A DNA stretch of 64,000 nt, taken from positions 31,255,969 through 31,319,968 of the forward strand of contig OX463778.1 of the NCBI GenBank assembly GCA_949825025.1, in the 5' to 3' direction. This DNA is from Siphlonurus alternatus (taxonomy: Eukaryota > Arthropoda > Insecta > Ephemeroptera > Siphlonuridae). How positions within the stretch are numbered: the stretch's first letter is position 1; each line of letters opens with the position of its first letter. The notes beneath the pieces were generated by a model. That model was not told the DNA's origin, did not search any database, and was given only the letters and a program-made list of their open reading frames with translations. Positions 52,251 to 63,756 of the stretch are shown here, piece by piece. The position numbers and the translations under genes were made by a program.

Positions 52251-55173
52251 CTAAAAGAAACCGTCTCTGTAGTTTTGCCACAGCCAGATCCAACCTTCCA
52301 CTAGAATTCCATCCAAAACAAGAATAAGTGCTGTAAGAAAAAAAATAAACAATACTGAGCTAGTGACCAGCGGTTTTCTCTCTATAGCAATACTGGGTTC
52401 TTGCAATTTACTGTAACACTACCAATGCCATACGCATGAAAACCTAAAACTATTGAATTTCTGCTTCAAAGAATAAAAATAATTTAAGTCGAGTCAAAAG
52501 ATTTGGGTTTTCTTAAAATAGTTTAACACAAGTTTTTACCCTTTAAAATGTTCTACTTGCAAGAGTCCAGTATAATAAAAGAAAACAATTTTATTATATT
52601 GACCTGAGAGTTTAAATTGTTTTGTACTAAAATTAACTGTGTTAGTGAAGTTAGTTTTCAGGCCGTGTAAAAAAAAACAAAACTAACAAAAAACAAAACT
52701 TTGCAAAAATATGACAAATTCGTATCAAGCAAAATTCTCATTTCGTGATATTTAGTTTAGTATGCATACTTTTAGTAAAAAATGAAATGATGCTATAATT
52801 ATAGGAATAAAATACAATATTTTAGATGTTCCCTTGATCCCCTGCAACAAACTTTTACATGGTCTTTTAACATACACTACCATGTACACATTTTTATCTA
52901 TTTAACTTGGAGATATTAATTTCTTATAAAATAAACATATCTTAAACACACAAGTTGCAAATATGAATTAATTAACTCTCACAAGGATAATACATTAAAT
53001 TGCAAGGTACACAGCTAGAAAATCCAAGGGGAACAGATGAAATTTAAACTAGCCATAATACAGTATTAAGTTTTTAAAAGTTATGGAAACAATGCTGGAA
53101 ATTAAAGCAAGTAAAAATAATTATCTCATTCTCAAACAATTTGGTGATGAGCCCTATCTATTCTTTTAGTCTTTCGGGATTGCAGTCAGTTTTAACAAAT
53201 TGTAGATTGGATCCAAGTGAAATCTCCACCAATTTCAAAGAGATTCTACCTGAAATTATCAGCTTACATATAATTCACATTCTACACCTGTATTGTTTAG
53301 CGGGAAACAGTAAGAATAGGACTAATAAACACCTGTAGTTAATGTCATTTCTAGTATAACAGCAGATTGTCACATCAGAATGCAAGTCACATAATTACAA
53401 AAGAAATTGAATCAACTCTAAACCCAATCTCAAAACAACGTCAAGGTCGAAATTTCACTTGCATTTTTGACTTGCATTACGAGGCAAAGAGAATTATAGT
53501 CTACATGTTTAAGTTGGTGGTGACACAACAAAAAGGTTATGTGCAGTCAAATAACACATAAAGCTGATAAAGGAGACCTTTTTGCAACTGATAGTAGGTT
53601 ATACATGCCATGCCCGACTGCATCAATTCAGCTATGTCCAACAGAAGAGTGCAATTCTTTCGCTCTGAAGGTAATACAGTGGAGCACTTGTCAATATTAG
53701 AATTTCATGAAGGCTCACAAATATAATATGTTCACTTCAAGTGAATATGATCTTTTAAGCCAACGGAAGGCATCATCCTTATCCCATATTCCGCAAGATG
53801 GCATTAATGCACGCTGCTCATTGGCTACAGATGTACTGTTTACCGAAAATATAATGCTTGAGAGGCCCCAGCCTTATCCATTCTTACCACTATCTGACGG
53901 CTGTCATGAGCTTTAGTGTACTTATTTAAAGTAAGCCTCGCAGAAAAAAAATAATAATAAATAAAAAGATTTTTTTTTTAATTAACACATCTAACATGCT
54001 TTCTCTTGCAAAAAAAAATTGTTTTTTTTTATTGTTTTTTTTTAAATCTAATAGTCCGAGGCAAAAATTTTTTAATTTTTTTATTTTAATTTTGAAATTT
54101 ATTAATCAGAAGAAGCATAGAGCTGAGTTGACAACCTTCAAGTTTAGCAACATTAAAACAAAGTTAGTACAGAAATGGGAGGAATGCAATGAGATAATGT
54201 GGACGTGAGAATTTAAGTCGCTGAGGAGTTTTTTTTTTTTTTTTTTCACAAGACTTGACGAGCCTCAAATTAATTTTAGAAAAAGGTCAAGCCTGCTGGA
54301 ATTTGTAATGAAGTGTCTCCTTTCTCCTATTTTGTGCTACAAACTAAGTGAAGTGAAGTAGAGGTTTTTAACAATTGTTTATACTGTGTTAATTAGTACA
54401 AAACTTTTCAATAGCATCAGTTTAGAAATTAACACCATAAGAAGAGTAACGTAATTCAAAAAAGAAAAATTATAATAAAGTTTTGAAAGTAGCACTGGAA
54501 TGACTAAATTACTGGATTTCAGACTTCAAATGGCAAATATTTTAAACGATTGGAATCGCACTCCCACTTTTATTTGCAAACAGAGAGAGGACCTCTAGTA
54601 TTAACTACCGGTAGTATTACAGGGGAGAAGTGACAAGTCTCAATTCAATTGTTAAACTTGGAGGTTTTAAACTTTTAGCCTGCTGAACTAAAGTGACATT
54701 AACAATAAAAGACAGATCCAGATTTAATTTCAGCCATCATCTTTTAAATCAAGTACCACACTACATTCCTTCAATTTTCACTTGACTAAACTGAGCAAAA
54801 TATTATACTAATAGGCCCATCTTTTTACAAGAGAATATATTTGATAACTAAAAACAAACAAAAAGCACTAAAGAGAACGAAAAATATTGATACCAAGTGC
54901 AGTAAGTAGTGTGCATCCAGTTAAGATCAAGCCAAACTTTAAATTCTTACTGCTTTGTGTACTCTCTGTGGCTTGTTCTTTCCTGGGTGGTTCAATTGTG
55001 GTTTGCTGAGGGAGGTTGGGAGTAAGGGTGGCTTCATTAACTTCTGCCACCGTTGTCGAGACCAACAGCCCCCGCTCAGCGACCACGCTTCTCTCGTTGT
55101 CGCTGGTGGGGTCCCTGGCCCTGGACCTCTCGACAAGATCTTTCTCGCGAGAGCCAGATGACCCCACGCACCC
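52251..55173 (-). CDS. Unassigned spliced coding tail after TFAM, hydrophobic C-terminus
   Basis: Directly after the TFAM stop codon TAG, in the same frame, the minus strand stays open for about 93 codons to a donor at 54893/54892 (CTTG|GTATCA) and joins in phase to a clean terminal exon at 52251-52330 (acceptor TTTTTTTTCTTACAG|). The reading starts GCVGSSGSREKDLVERSRAR, runs through a Thr/Pro/Glu-rich linker and ends in a long hydrophobic stretch: LKFGLILTGCTLLTALALIL, then VLDGILVEGWIWLWQNYRDG and FF-stop. A stronger donor (GCA|GTAAGA, 54948) is also phase 1 and would skip the first half of the helix. No Met lies in the first exon, so expression needs TFAM stop readthrough, an upstream alternative exon or a separate start. 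Not recognised as a known family. Confidence 0.5.
52331..54893. other. Inferred intron of the tail gene; nothing else recognised
   Basis: AT-rich; several short plus-strand ORFs (53141-54208) have no coding character, domain or splice support. Confidence 0.4.
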
Positions 55174-58100
55174 CTATGCTTTGTTGGCACGAGGTTGCCT
55201 CTTCTTGATCGGACGTGGCTCGATCAGGGCCTCGTTGCGCACAACGTCAATGTTGCCAAGGCGGATCATGCGCTCTTCCCACAGACGAAGATCACGCTTG
55301 TAAACCTCTTGAGCAGCCTTCTGACGCTGCACATAAACTTCCTTATCCTTTTCAGACAAGTTGTTCCACTGCTCGAGCACCTTGGCTCTCCAATCCTGCA
55401 AGTTTATAACAAAAACTTAAAGTCTGCTTTAACAAATTACTAATAAAGTAGTTTAAAAAAGAACTTACAGTGATAGTGAGGTCACCTCGAGTTGACAGCT
55501 TTTCATTGATGAAAAGGAGGAAGGATGATACTGGTCTCTTGGGTTTTCCAAGCTCTTTAATTTTCTGTGAACAAAATTAAATTAGTCAAATATTCAAATA
55601 GAGAATAGACAACCTTTCATGATTTTATTATTATCATTATTATTGCAGAAATGAATGGAGGGTGTCAAATTATGAAAAGAGGGTACTAAATTGTTTCTAT
55701 GAATTTTTTCAGATTTTTTTAAGTCCCGAAACTATTTTTAAAAACTATTGTAAGTTCTCCCCTCTCCCCCCCCTACTCCCCTGGATCCTTAATAAAAAGG
55801 ATAGAGCCTAAATCTGGCCTTAATGCCTATTGATGCCTACCTCTAGGGGGTGTGACTGCACTTTCAATAATTTTTTTAAAAATAGTACCCTCTATTCATT
55901 TTTGCAATAAAAATTGTCATGCAGGTTGTCCATTGAATAAACAAGCAAAATTAGAGAATGGCATGGCAAATCAGAGTGGCTCAAAGTCCCTAGTGTTAAC
56001 TCTAGGTGTTTTGTCATTCATTGGTTACAGCTCGGTAAAAAAGTTCTGAAGTGTTCCACTGTGCAGAGAAGCATATAATACCATATGGAAAGGTATGCCA
56101 TGCTGTACATTGTACATTACTTAAGATTAGTTTTTAAGCAAGTATGTACACCCAACGCCAAATCTAATGCAAAAATCTCGGGGAGGCAACTCCGTGTTTG
56201 TAAGGGCCAGGACCATCACGATAATGAGGGTTGGCATCGCAGTGAACTTTGATGTTGTTTATGATTTAATTACACTTTTATTTATTTTATTGTTCCGCAA
56301 AAAGCAGAAGAAAAGCAATGAAGGAAGTCATAAACAACATCAAAGATCGCCGCGCTGTCAACCCTCATCATGAGTGACAGGTGGCTTATTACCGTGATGG
56401 TCCTGGTCCTTACAAGCGCAGAGTTGCCTCCCCGAGATTTTCGCATTCGATTTGGCGTTGGGTGTACTAGCGTGCATAATTATTTACCTTCTTATTGACG
56501 TCATAAAGACAGGTATGGACATTTGGTGGACTTTACCCGAGTGATTCTAAAAGCATGGCATACATACCGGTAGTTTTGATATTAGTGCTTTAATTGCTAC
56601 TTGCTGACGTTAAAGTATAATTCGTAGTTGAGTCGTACTGATTTTATCAAGGAGGTTATTAATGCCACCTCTTGGTGCTTTATGACATCAGTACCTCACA
56701 TAAGTCTAGTCTGGTTTCAAAAGACATTAAATGAATATTTTGATTATTAGCTTATAGTAGAGCCTATGATCAGTTAATGACTTACTGCAGCATGCTTGAA
56801 GGAGAGGATAGGCTTCAGCTTTTATATTCATATTCTTTCATAGACAATTTTCACGCAGCCTCCATGCGCACCGCCATAACGTACGTACAGCCATAGTACA
56901 GCAGATGCGCACAGTGTTATTTAAGGGTAAGATAACACGAACAATCGATTGTTGTTAGTCCCATTTGATTAACATGTAAACCTTAGCAACCTCATAATAA
57001 TTCTGAATTTTTTTTGAGAGACAGTTCTTGGCATTAAAAAAATATGGAGAAAATTTCAAAACAATCGGACGATCCAATTTTTTTAAATTAATTTTTTAGT
57101 TTCGGTCTCCATGGGAAAGCCCTATACCCTATACTGAAAATTTAAAAAAATTGGATCATCCGATTGTTTTGAAATTTTCTCCATATTTTTTTAATGCCAA
57201 GAACTGTCTCTCAAAAAAAATTCAGAATTATTATGAGGTTGCTAAGGTTTACATGTTAATCAAATGGGACTAACAACAATCGATTGTTCGTGTTATCTTA
57301 CCCTTAAATGGAGAATATAAAATTGAATTGCTGTCTTAAAAATTGATGTAAGAGTAAATGGAAAATTTTAGTGTGATGAGTAAACAAACTCTCAACAATC
57401 CTCCCACAAGGCGCATATTTCTCCCCTTTTCTCTTTTTTTTTTTTTTTTTCTTTCATTAGGAATTTCTTTACCTGCTTACAGGCTTTTGCTAGGCCTTAC
57501 GTATCTAATGGTGGAATAAACAGCTGAGGCAGAGCTGAGTGGAGGGGATGAACATCGTCTATACATATACTGTAAATCTTGTCAAACTTTTGATTGTACC
57601 AAAAAATTTGTCACTGCCCTCTCCCTTCTAAGAGTTCCAGCAGTTGACATTAAAAAGCGCCAATCAAAAATGGGGCTTATGGTGTCAAGTGCACCAAAAG
57701 AAGCTGTTCCCCTTCTTTAAGGAGGGCAATTTTCAATAATAACATGCATACCAATTTCAACTTGTGCTTCTCACGCTGATCAACAATGTCTTTCCGTGCA
57801 TCCTTGATCTTCATGCGATCATCATCTGACAGCTTGCTGTTGTATTTCTCCATAGCCTTGTCATACACTTCAAGATCTTTACGATACGCAGTTTCAAGAT
57901 CCTGCTTGGATGCTGCAGCAAGCTTCTCCCATTGGCCGCCTGCCATCTTAGCAATCTCTGCAATTAAGTAAAAATCCGTTGTATCATCATACATTTTCGA
58001 TTTGATTCTTATAAATTACATGCATAGATAACATATTATAGGCTTTTACCAGTGATTTTCGCATCAGGGTTGTTCTTGATTAAAGTTGGGCGAACTTGGT

Positions 58101-58443
58101 TCAAGAAGCGGAAATATGGTGTAAGTGGGCGCTTCGGTTTCTGTGGTAAGCCAAGTTTTTCCTCCAATGACTGCTTGAGGCCCACTTTTTGTAGATAATT
58201 GACACAAGCCGGTCTGAAATAAAAATATTCATTACAACGAAGAAAGGCAAAAAAATTTGATACATGGCTTCCTCCAGACGATTTTTTTTTGCATGTTGCG
58301 AATGGCACAGATGGGCACCATTTTTTCTGAGCACAGTGGGGGAGAACTTGATACTTTATTTAGAGTTTTTACCTTCCCAAAAGAAATGTGCGATAGTTCC
58401 CCATCATGCTGCAAATCTTGTACAAGCTGCCTTGAGTACCCAT
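55174..58443 (-). CDS. TFAM: TFAM, mitochondrial transcription factor A
   Basis: Packages and bends mitochondrial DNA and recruits mitochondrial RNA polymerase. Exons: 58373-58443, 58050-58213, 57752-57957, 55469-55564 and 55174-55395; phases 2, 1, 0 and 0; 252 aa (human 246). The start ATG at 58443 follows an in-frame upstream TGA. An N-terminal presequence-like stretch of about 45 residues (MGTQGSLYKICSMMGNYRTF) is followed by HMG box 1 (about 49-115, KPKRPLTPYFRFLNQVRP to YDKAMEKYN), a charged linker, HMG box 2 (about 152-220, GKPKRPVSSFLLFINEK to LRLWEERMIRLG) and a basic tail ending KKRQPRANKA. Intron 3 contains three foldback units. The stop is followed by an in-frame open tail (see 52251). 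Confidence 0.95.
55636..55917. mobile_element. Family F foldback, degraded
   Basis: TTGCAGAAATGAATGGAGGG and the mirrored CCCTCTATTCATTTTTGCAA; ends eroded. In TFAM intron 3. Confidence 0.7.
56146..56466. repeat. 321-bp inverted repeat in TFAM intron 3
   Basis: GTACACCCAACGCCAAATCT ... mirrored GGCGTTGGGTGTAC. The arms also match through CTCGGGGAGGCAACTC and AGGACCATCACG. The inner GATGTTGTTTATGA / TCATAAACAACATC pair is perfect. Confidence 0.9.
56795..57720. mobile_element. Family H element carrying a nested family C foldback
   Basis: Outer ends CTTGAAGGAGAGGATAGGCT and mirrored AGCTGTTCCCCTTCTTTAA. The inner element at 56921-57307 is a complete family C copy with TTAA at both sides. In TFAM intron 3. 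Confidence 0.8.
56921..57307. mobile_element. Family C foldback element, complete (387 bp)
   Basis: TTAAGGGTAAGATAACACGA, CAATCGATTGTTG, TGTAAACCTTAGCAACCTCA and mirrored partners; ends CTTACCCTTAA. The terminal 15 bp are close to family A and the next bases (ATAACACG) to family B, tying the three families together. Confidence 0.92.
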
Positions 58444-59493
58444 CTCTACTTCTCTTCAGGAAATATTAAGCAATTCAAGAAAATCTTGGCACAAACCACG
58501 AGGCATCCAACGAAAGCAACAATAAAAGCGTCGACCAACCAACCATCTGCTTTGGCGCGTATTCGCTAAATTCGCTTATCGATATTCAACTTTCCGAACT
58601 TGCGGGAGTAATTTCAAAATCACCAAGATAAGATAAGAAAGATAAATAGCAGTTAGTGTACGTGTATTATAATATTATATACACACATTACATGCATACA
58701 CCCCTGCTTGCGGCTATTGTGGGTATTCCACCACGGTGGCTCGCTTGCTTGCGGCTGACTAGCTCTCTCAGCCCCTCCCTGAACTCACCAACACTCCGAG
58801 CATCCACAAGCCCAGCTAGAGTCCAACAAATTCCACTCCCTCACGCACCGTTCTTATTCTCAAAAAAGAATACTTGCATGCCCATATATATCATTTTTGC
58901 TTCCCCTATACTCCAACTTCCAATCATGGTCCCTCCTACCCTTATAACGCCCTTTCTCAGTACAATCGCTATAATTAAGCTCCTAGCTCCCAGCCCTTTA
59001 TTTATTGGTTCCTATATTATAAATACGCGCCGTATACATCATTGCAATTAAACATTTGGCTTCAATTTTTTATATTTGAGCGGTACATCTTTTAGTTTTT
59101 TTCTTAAATTTGCATGTACGCAACATGTAACATCGCGGCCACAACACCACAACAGCTATAAATTAACTTAATAAATAATAGTCTATTCTATATATATATA
59201 TATATGCACTTGATGTTACTCAATCATATAATATTTATAAAATTGTGTATATAATATATATAATTATGTACACAATAAAATTATATTTATTTTATATATT
59301 TGAAATGCTTTTTTTTTTGTTTTTTTTTTTACATTAATTTTATACCAAATACATGCATGTTAATCGATGTTAATTGACATACATTAATTATAACAAAATA
59401 ATATATTAAAATAATTATTTCATTATTTATATTATAATTATAGCTTATTCTATATTTGTTATATATTATAATCACCAAAAAGATAAGGGGGGA
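58444..59493. other. Intergenic upstream of TFAM
   Basis: Contains the TFAM promoter side (moderate GC, 58480-58600), a C-rich, G-poor stretch with a hydrophobic 131-codon frame (58656-59051) and then AT-rich DNA with TA tracts. No supported gene. Confidence 0.45.
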
Positions 59494-61980
59494 AAAATTG
59501 GAAAACTATATATCGATGTTCTCCCTGCTTTTTTACCGATCTGCATTTGTTTTATTTTACTTTTTTACCTATCTGTTTTTTATTTATCAAACTTTTTTAC
59601 CTATCTGTTTTTATTTTGTCACACTTTTTTACCTATCTGTTTTTGTTTCTTCAAACTTTTTTACCTATCTGTCAATTTGAAAAAAAAAATTTTATCGCGG
59701 AAAAATATAGAGTGCACCACTACCGTACGTAACAAGGCGATGTATCTTCTTCATGTAACGAAATACTTACAAAACGTGTGAAAAACCTTCCTGAAATAGC
59801 CACCAGTAGCGCGTCGATCGTTATTCTGTGCCGTGACGGGTGCTGCATTGCCGGTTCTTACCGCGCTAGACCGCGCCGTGCCGATTAACAATGGTCACAT
59901 GAGTTTTTTCACCAAAGCTCATAAAATATTACGCACAGTTTTATGATAACTTCCTGAAACTACCGCTTGGGGGCCAAAAATACAAATATTTGGGCCGCCG
60001 GCAAAGCTACATCCCCATGGTACGTAAGCTGTTAAAATTTCAGAGTGTTTCGCGGCTTTTTTATAATTTAAATTAAATAAGAACAATCCGGAACAATCAG
60101 CTGACAGACCAAAACAAACCTCGTGCGACGTTTATTTCTGCTTTTCTTCTGAGTCTACATGCAAATAAGGATTGAAATAGGTAAGAATTTTATATTCTAT
60201 TATTAACTAAGTAATATTTACATTCATTAGAGTGAATTACGTAATAATAATGATCGCAATAGTAACAATTTGTTGTTTTTACAGCTTCTCAGTATGGAGA
60301 TTTGACCAAGCACTAGTGGTCGGAGCTCTGAACAAGCCGAGTCAGTTTTGACGATTGAAGAACAATGTACTGATACTTGAAATTCCTTTGTTACCTTATT
60401 AGACTTAGCAGATGTAGAGCAAAATATTAATCGTAAAGTAAACAATTCTAAAACGTTAACAGAGAATGAAAAAGAAATTAATATTAGACGTCTTTCATTT
60501 GAAAAATTCACAAACCAAAATCTTCGCCAGCAGGGGAAACCATATGTTGGAACGAAGACACAACTTGGTATTGTTTCACCTGACAACAAGCCTGCAGTGG
60601 TGATGAAAGCTGGGTGTAAAAACAGTGAAAAGAAGGACACCCAAAAGTTATTAAAATTCTGTGCTAATGTGAGTGAAAAGGATAGAGAAAAAATTCATAA
60701 TTATTGTTATTCACTTGACAAATATGCAAAAAAAAGTGTTTGTTCGAGACTCTGTCGTTACAGCTGCACCAAAACGTAGAACATTGAGTAGCCCTGTAAA
60801 GCTACGTAAACAAGTACAACGGCAGTATTTCCTTAGGACTGAGAGTGGTAATTTGAAGTTTGTGAAATGATGTATACTAATACACTCTGCCTGTCTGCTA
60901 AAACAATTAGAAACTGGACATCAGAATAAGATTTTATGGCCCCACAGAATATATATAAATTAAGCATATTTTGTACTGAACAGCGAAATAAAGCTACATG
61001 AAGAATATTTCATTTAATTTTCGTTTCATTTATATTATATTACTGTATATATTATACAAAAATTGTTACAAAACATATAATAATATTTATACTTATTATT
61101 AATTTGATATATTAGTATGTTTGATATTAATATAAATTAATAATTATTAATTTGATGAGTTTTATTTATCTGTAGGCTATAAAATATGCAAAAAAAAAAA
61201 AAAACAAATTTCAATTATGTTAAACTTTAAAATACTGTAGTGACTTTGAAATTAAAGGTTTGCATAGTATCTTAATTACAATCGATACATACATTTTTAA
61301 TCCTAAATGATTGCTTGGAATGTAAAAAGTATAATTATATTTTTTATTTAGTCAAATTCCCTATTCCCATGGCCTTTTATAAATATTACAAAAATAAATT
61401 TAATTCTTTTATGTTACAATTTTATTCTTTACCAAAAATGCTGAGGATAATAATTAATTAGCATTAATTTTTTCGTATATTCACAATAACTATATATGCC
61501 GATTGATGCATAATCAATTACTGTTTTATTAATGTTCCTTAATTACCATAATTATATATTATGTATGGTAAACTTCATTAATATCTACACGCGTAATAAT
61601 AAGTAATAAAACTTGTTGAGCAGAATTTTGAATCCCGATTATATTTTTTTACGCGAGAAATTTACGGAATTTGAAAAAAAAAAAAAATCGTTACAACGAG
61701 TAATAATATTACCTTTAAAAAAAGCTAAGTGTATTTTTAAATAATCACAACAATAAAGAAATAAACAGTTTAAAGCTTCTCCTGAACAATTCACTTTTTC
61801 ACAGATAGGTAAAAAAGTTTGAAGAAACAAAAACAGATAGGTAAAAAAGTGTGACAAAATAAAAACAGATAGGTAAAAAAGTTTGATAAATAAAAAAAAG
61901 ATAGGTAAAAAAGTTAAATAAAACAAATGCAGATCGGTAAAAAAGCAGGGAGAACATCGATATATATATATATTTTCTCC

Positions 61981-61982
<2 letters not shown>
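59494..61982. mobile_element. DNA transposon with inverted ends built of tandem repeats (2.5 kb)
   Basis: The left end (59494-59673) reads TCGATGTTCTCCCTG, then five tandem units ending TTTTTTACC[TG]ATCTG spaced about 33 bp. The right end (61796-61978) is its reverse complement, unit for unit. The interior holds a decayed ORF (60294-60870) and otherwise AT-rich DNA. Tandem repeats inside long inverted ends resemble Galileo/foldback-type P-superfamily or MULE elements; the superfamily is not established. Confidence 0.85.
60294..60870 (+). pseudogene. Broken ORF inside the repeat-ended transposon
   Basis: An ATG after a splice-acceptor-like TTTTTACAG opens a frame of about 190 codons with two in-frame TGA (60303 and 60378) and a frameshift in an A run near 60727. 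After the shift it continues in another frame to TGA at 60868. The readable part has charged, coil-like sequence (LTENEKEINIRRLSFEKFTN, SEKDREKIHNYCYSLDKYAK) and a basic end. Both TGA could come from CGA by CpG decay. It could be part of a transposase or a captured host gene; no family recognised. Confidence 0.55.
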
Positions 61983-62055
<73 letters not shown>

Positions 62056-62135
62056 TATTATATTATATATTATTATATTATATATATATTATATTATATA
62101 TTATTATATTATATATATATTATATATATAATTTT
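61983..62135. repeat. (TA)n / (TAT)n microsatellite
   Basis: Begins right at the end of the repeat-ended transposon. Confidence 0.9.
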
Positions 62136-62207
62136 TTTTTGTCTCATTGTGATTATCTCTTGCTTTTCGTTTTTTATATTACTGCAGTATCAACATCATG
62201 GGACGGC

Positions 62208-62212
62208 TGAAA

Positions 62213-62259
<47 letters not shown>

Positions 62260-62262
62260 ATG
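62208..62262. repeat. (AAAT)n tract, possible LINE 3' tail
   Basis: Preceded by GGGACGGCTGAAAT, a typical LINE 3'-end style junction; the 50 bp before it (ATTGTGATTATCTCTTGC) may be a short LINE remnant. Confidence 0.75.
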
Positions 62263-62269
62263 AACAATA

Positions 62270-63392
62270 AAACCTTAACTCATTAGATTTGAACAAAGCA
62301 AGTTCTGCACAACACAGTTCGAGCAACAGTAAATAAAAGCATAAATTATTATTATATATAATATTTTTATTATAAAAAAAACATCTTCATCACACAATCA
62401 GTCCTAAAATTTTAAAATATTTAACAGTTTAACAGATCTCAAATGTTTCAAAATTTAATTTAAACAATACTATTTGTACCGGTATTTCATGTTTTTTTAG
62501 TTTTTTTTTTTTTTTTTTTTTTCTTACATCATGATGATTTTGATGCATAGCAAAATATTTTGCAAATCAACAAAACATTTTTAAGTTAAACGAACTAGCT
62601 GTTCATAAAAAAAATGCTCTACGCTATACAGCATAACATATAATGTAGTCTGTAATATGATTTATTCAATTTAAGTAATTAATAATTGTAACTTTTAACA
62701 ATTTATCACTGAAATTTTGTTTCAAACATTTTGTATTATTCTTACATCTGATGTAATATAATACTGTAAAACTATATTGGTTAGAGACAAGAAAGGCATT
62801 TATGCTTTATATAACTCTCGCAATGTAAAGACATTTAAAAATAAATAAAATAAATAAATATCTTTCACCACATACACACACACCAGTATCATAATTATAA
62901 TACTTTTAAAAATAATAATAAATAAAAAAAATTTGGAACAATAAAAATTATAAAATCATAAATTTAAGAAAAATAATTATTATACATATAATGTATAAAT
63001 AAATTACAACATTTCAGAAATGTTTAAAAATATCATGTTTAATTTTATAATAGATATATATAATACTCACTTTTCAAGTGCATTTACGAAAGAGCTTGTA
63101 ATTTTAATACTGTATAAGTATCAATGTTAAACATTGAAGCTGGCCAGTATATTATTAAGTAGCAAAATAAGAGAGCATAAAGTGAGATAGCTCTATATTT
63201 TAAGTACATAAATTATCAATAATTTAACCATCTCCTTATGTGTATAAGAAAGCATATTATATAGGCATGCAGATGGTTAGAAACAAATATAAAAAAGGCA
63301 ATAAATTGCTTATGCTTTTGAGACTTTTTATGATCCGAGTTAGTACGGATTTGTATTTAAAACTAAGCTTGCAGCTACCAGAAATACTTTGG
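62270..63392. other. AT-rich sequence 3' of the MTHFD2 exon
   Basis: Homopolymer-rich, no ORF of note, no long inverted repeat. Probably 3' UTR near 63200-63392. Confidence 0.4.
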
Positions 63393-63562
63393 TTAAGGAG
63401 TGAGTTGCGAGGCCTTCTTCTGCACAATAGCACCGGGAGCTCGAATGTTGTAGACCACCGAGTGCTTTGCGGCGATCAGAGTGTTCCGCATGAGCATGGT
63501 GACTGTCATGGGCCCTACCCCTCCGGGCACAGGTGTGATGTGGCCAGCAACACCAACTACCC
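63393..63562 (-). CDS. MTHFD2: MTHFD2-type methylenetetrahydrofolate dehydrogenase/cyclohydrolase, last exon
   Basis: Mitochondrial folate enzyme oxidising and hydrolysing 5,10-methylene-THF. The terminal exon has an acceptor TTTTCAG| at 63563 and begins with the last two bases of a split codon. It encodes [20 protein letters not shown] and on to [12 protein letters not shown], the strongly conserved C-terminal motif of the family, then a 23-residue tail ending [12 protein letters not shown]. Ending here rather than running into a formyl-THF synthetase domain favours MTHFD2/MTHFD2L over MTHFD1. The remainder is right of the window. Confidence 0.9.
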
Positions 63563-63756
63563 CTGAAAACCAACAATAATAATTGTAAAAGAAAATATTT
63601 ATAAAAATGTTCTACTTGGAAAAAATCACGTGTTCAACTACAGTATACTGTAATATATTCTATATAAATTAATATAAATGCTCTTAAAGGCAATGATGAA
63701 GAAGAGGCATTTCAGAAGCAATACCTAGCAACACATTCTAATCTATATTTCAACAA

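Noticed and set aside
52097..54208. Several 60-100 codon plus-strand ORFs
   Set aside because: AT-rich chance ORFs without splice sites or domains; the only supported coding there is the minus-strand exon at 52251.
54939..55190. 83-codon minus-strand ORF starting with ATG inside TFAM's last exon
   Set aside because: Different frame from both TFAM and the hydrophobic exon, Pro/Arg-rich and ends without joining the terminal exon in a sensible frame.
58656..59051. 131-codon hydrophobic plus-strand ORF, with a stretch (FASPILQLPIMVPPTL) vaguely like mitochondrial ATP6
   Set aside because: Similarity is weak and from memory; C-rich, G-poor composition can give such peptides. Not enough for a NUMT or gene call.
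60227..60640. 137-codon minus-strand ORF in the repeat-ended transposon
   Set aside because: Antisense shadow of the charged plus-strand frame (Phe/Leu/Ser-rich, typical of antisense).
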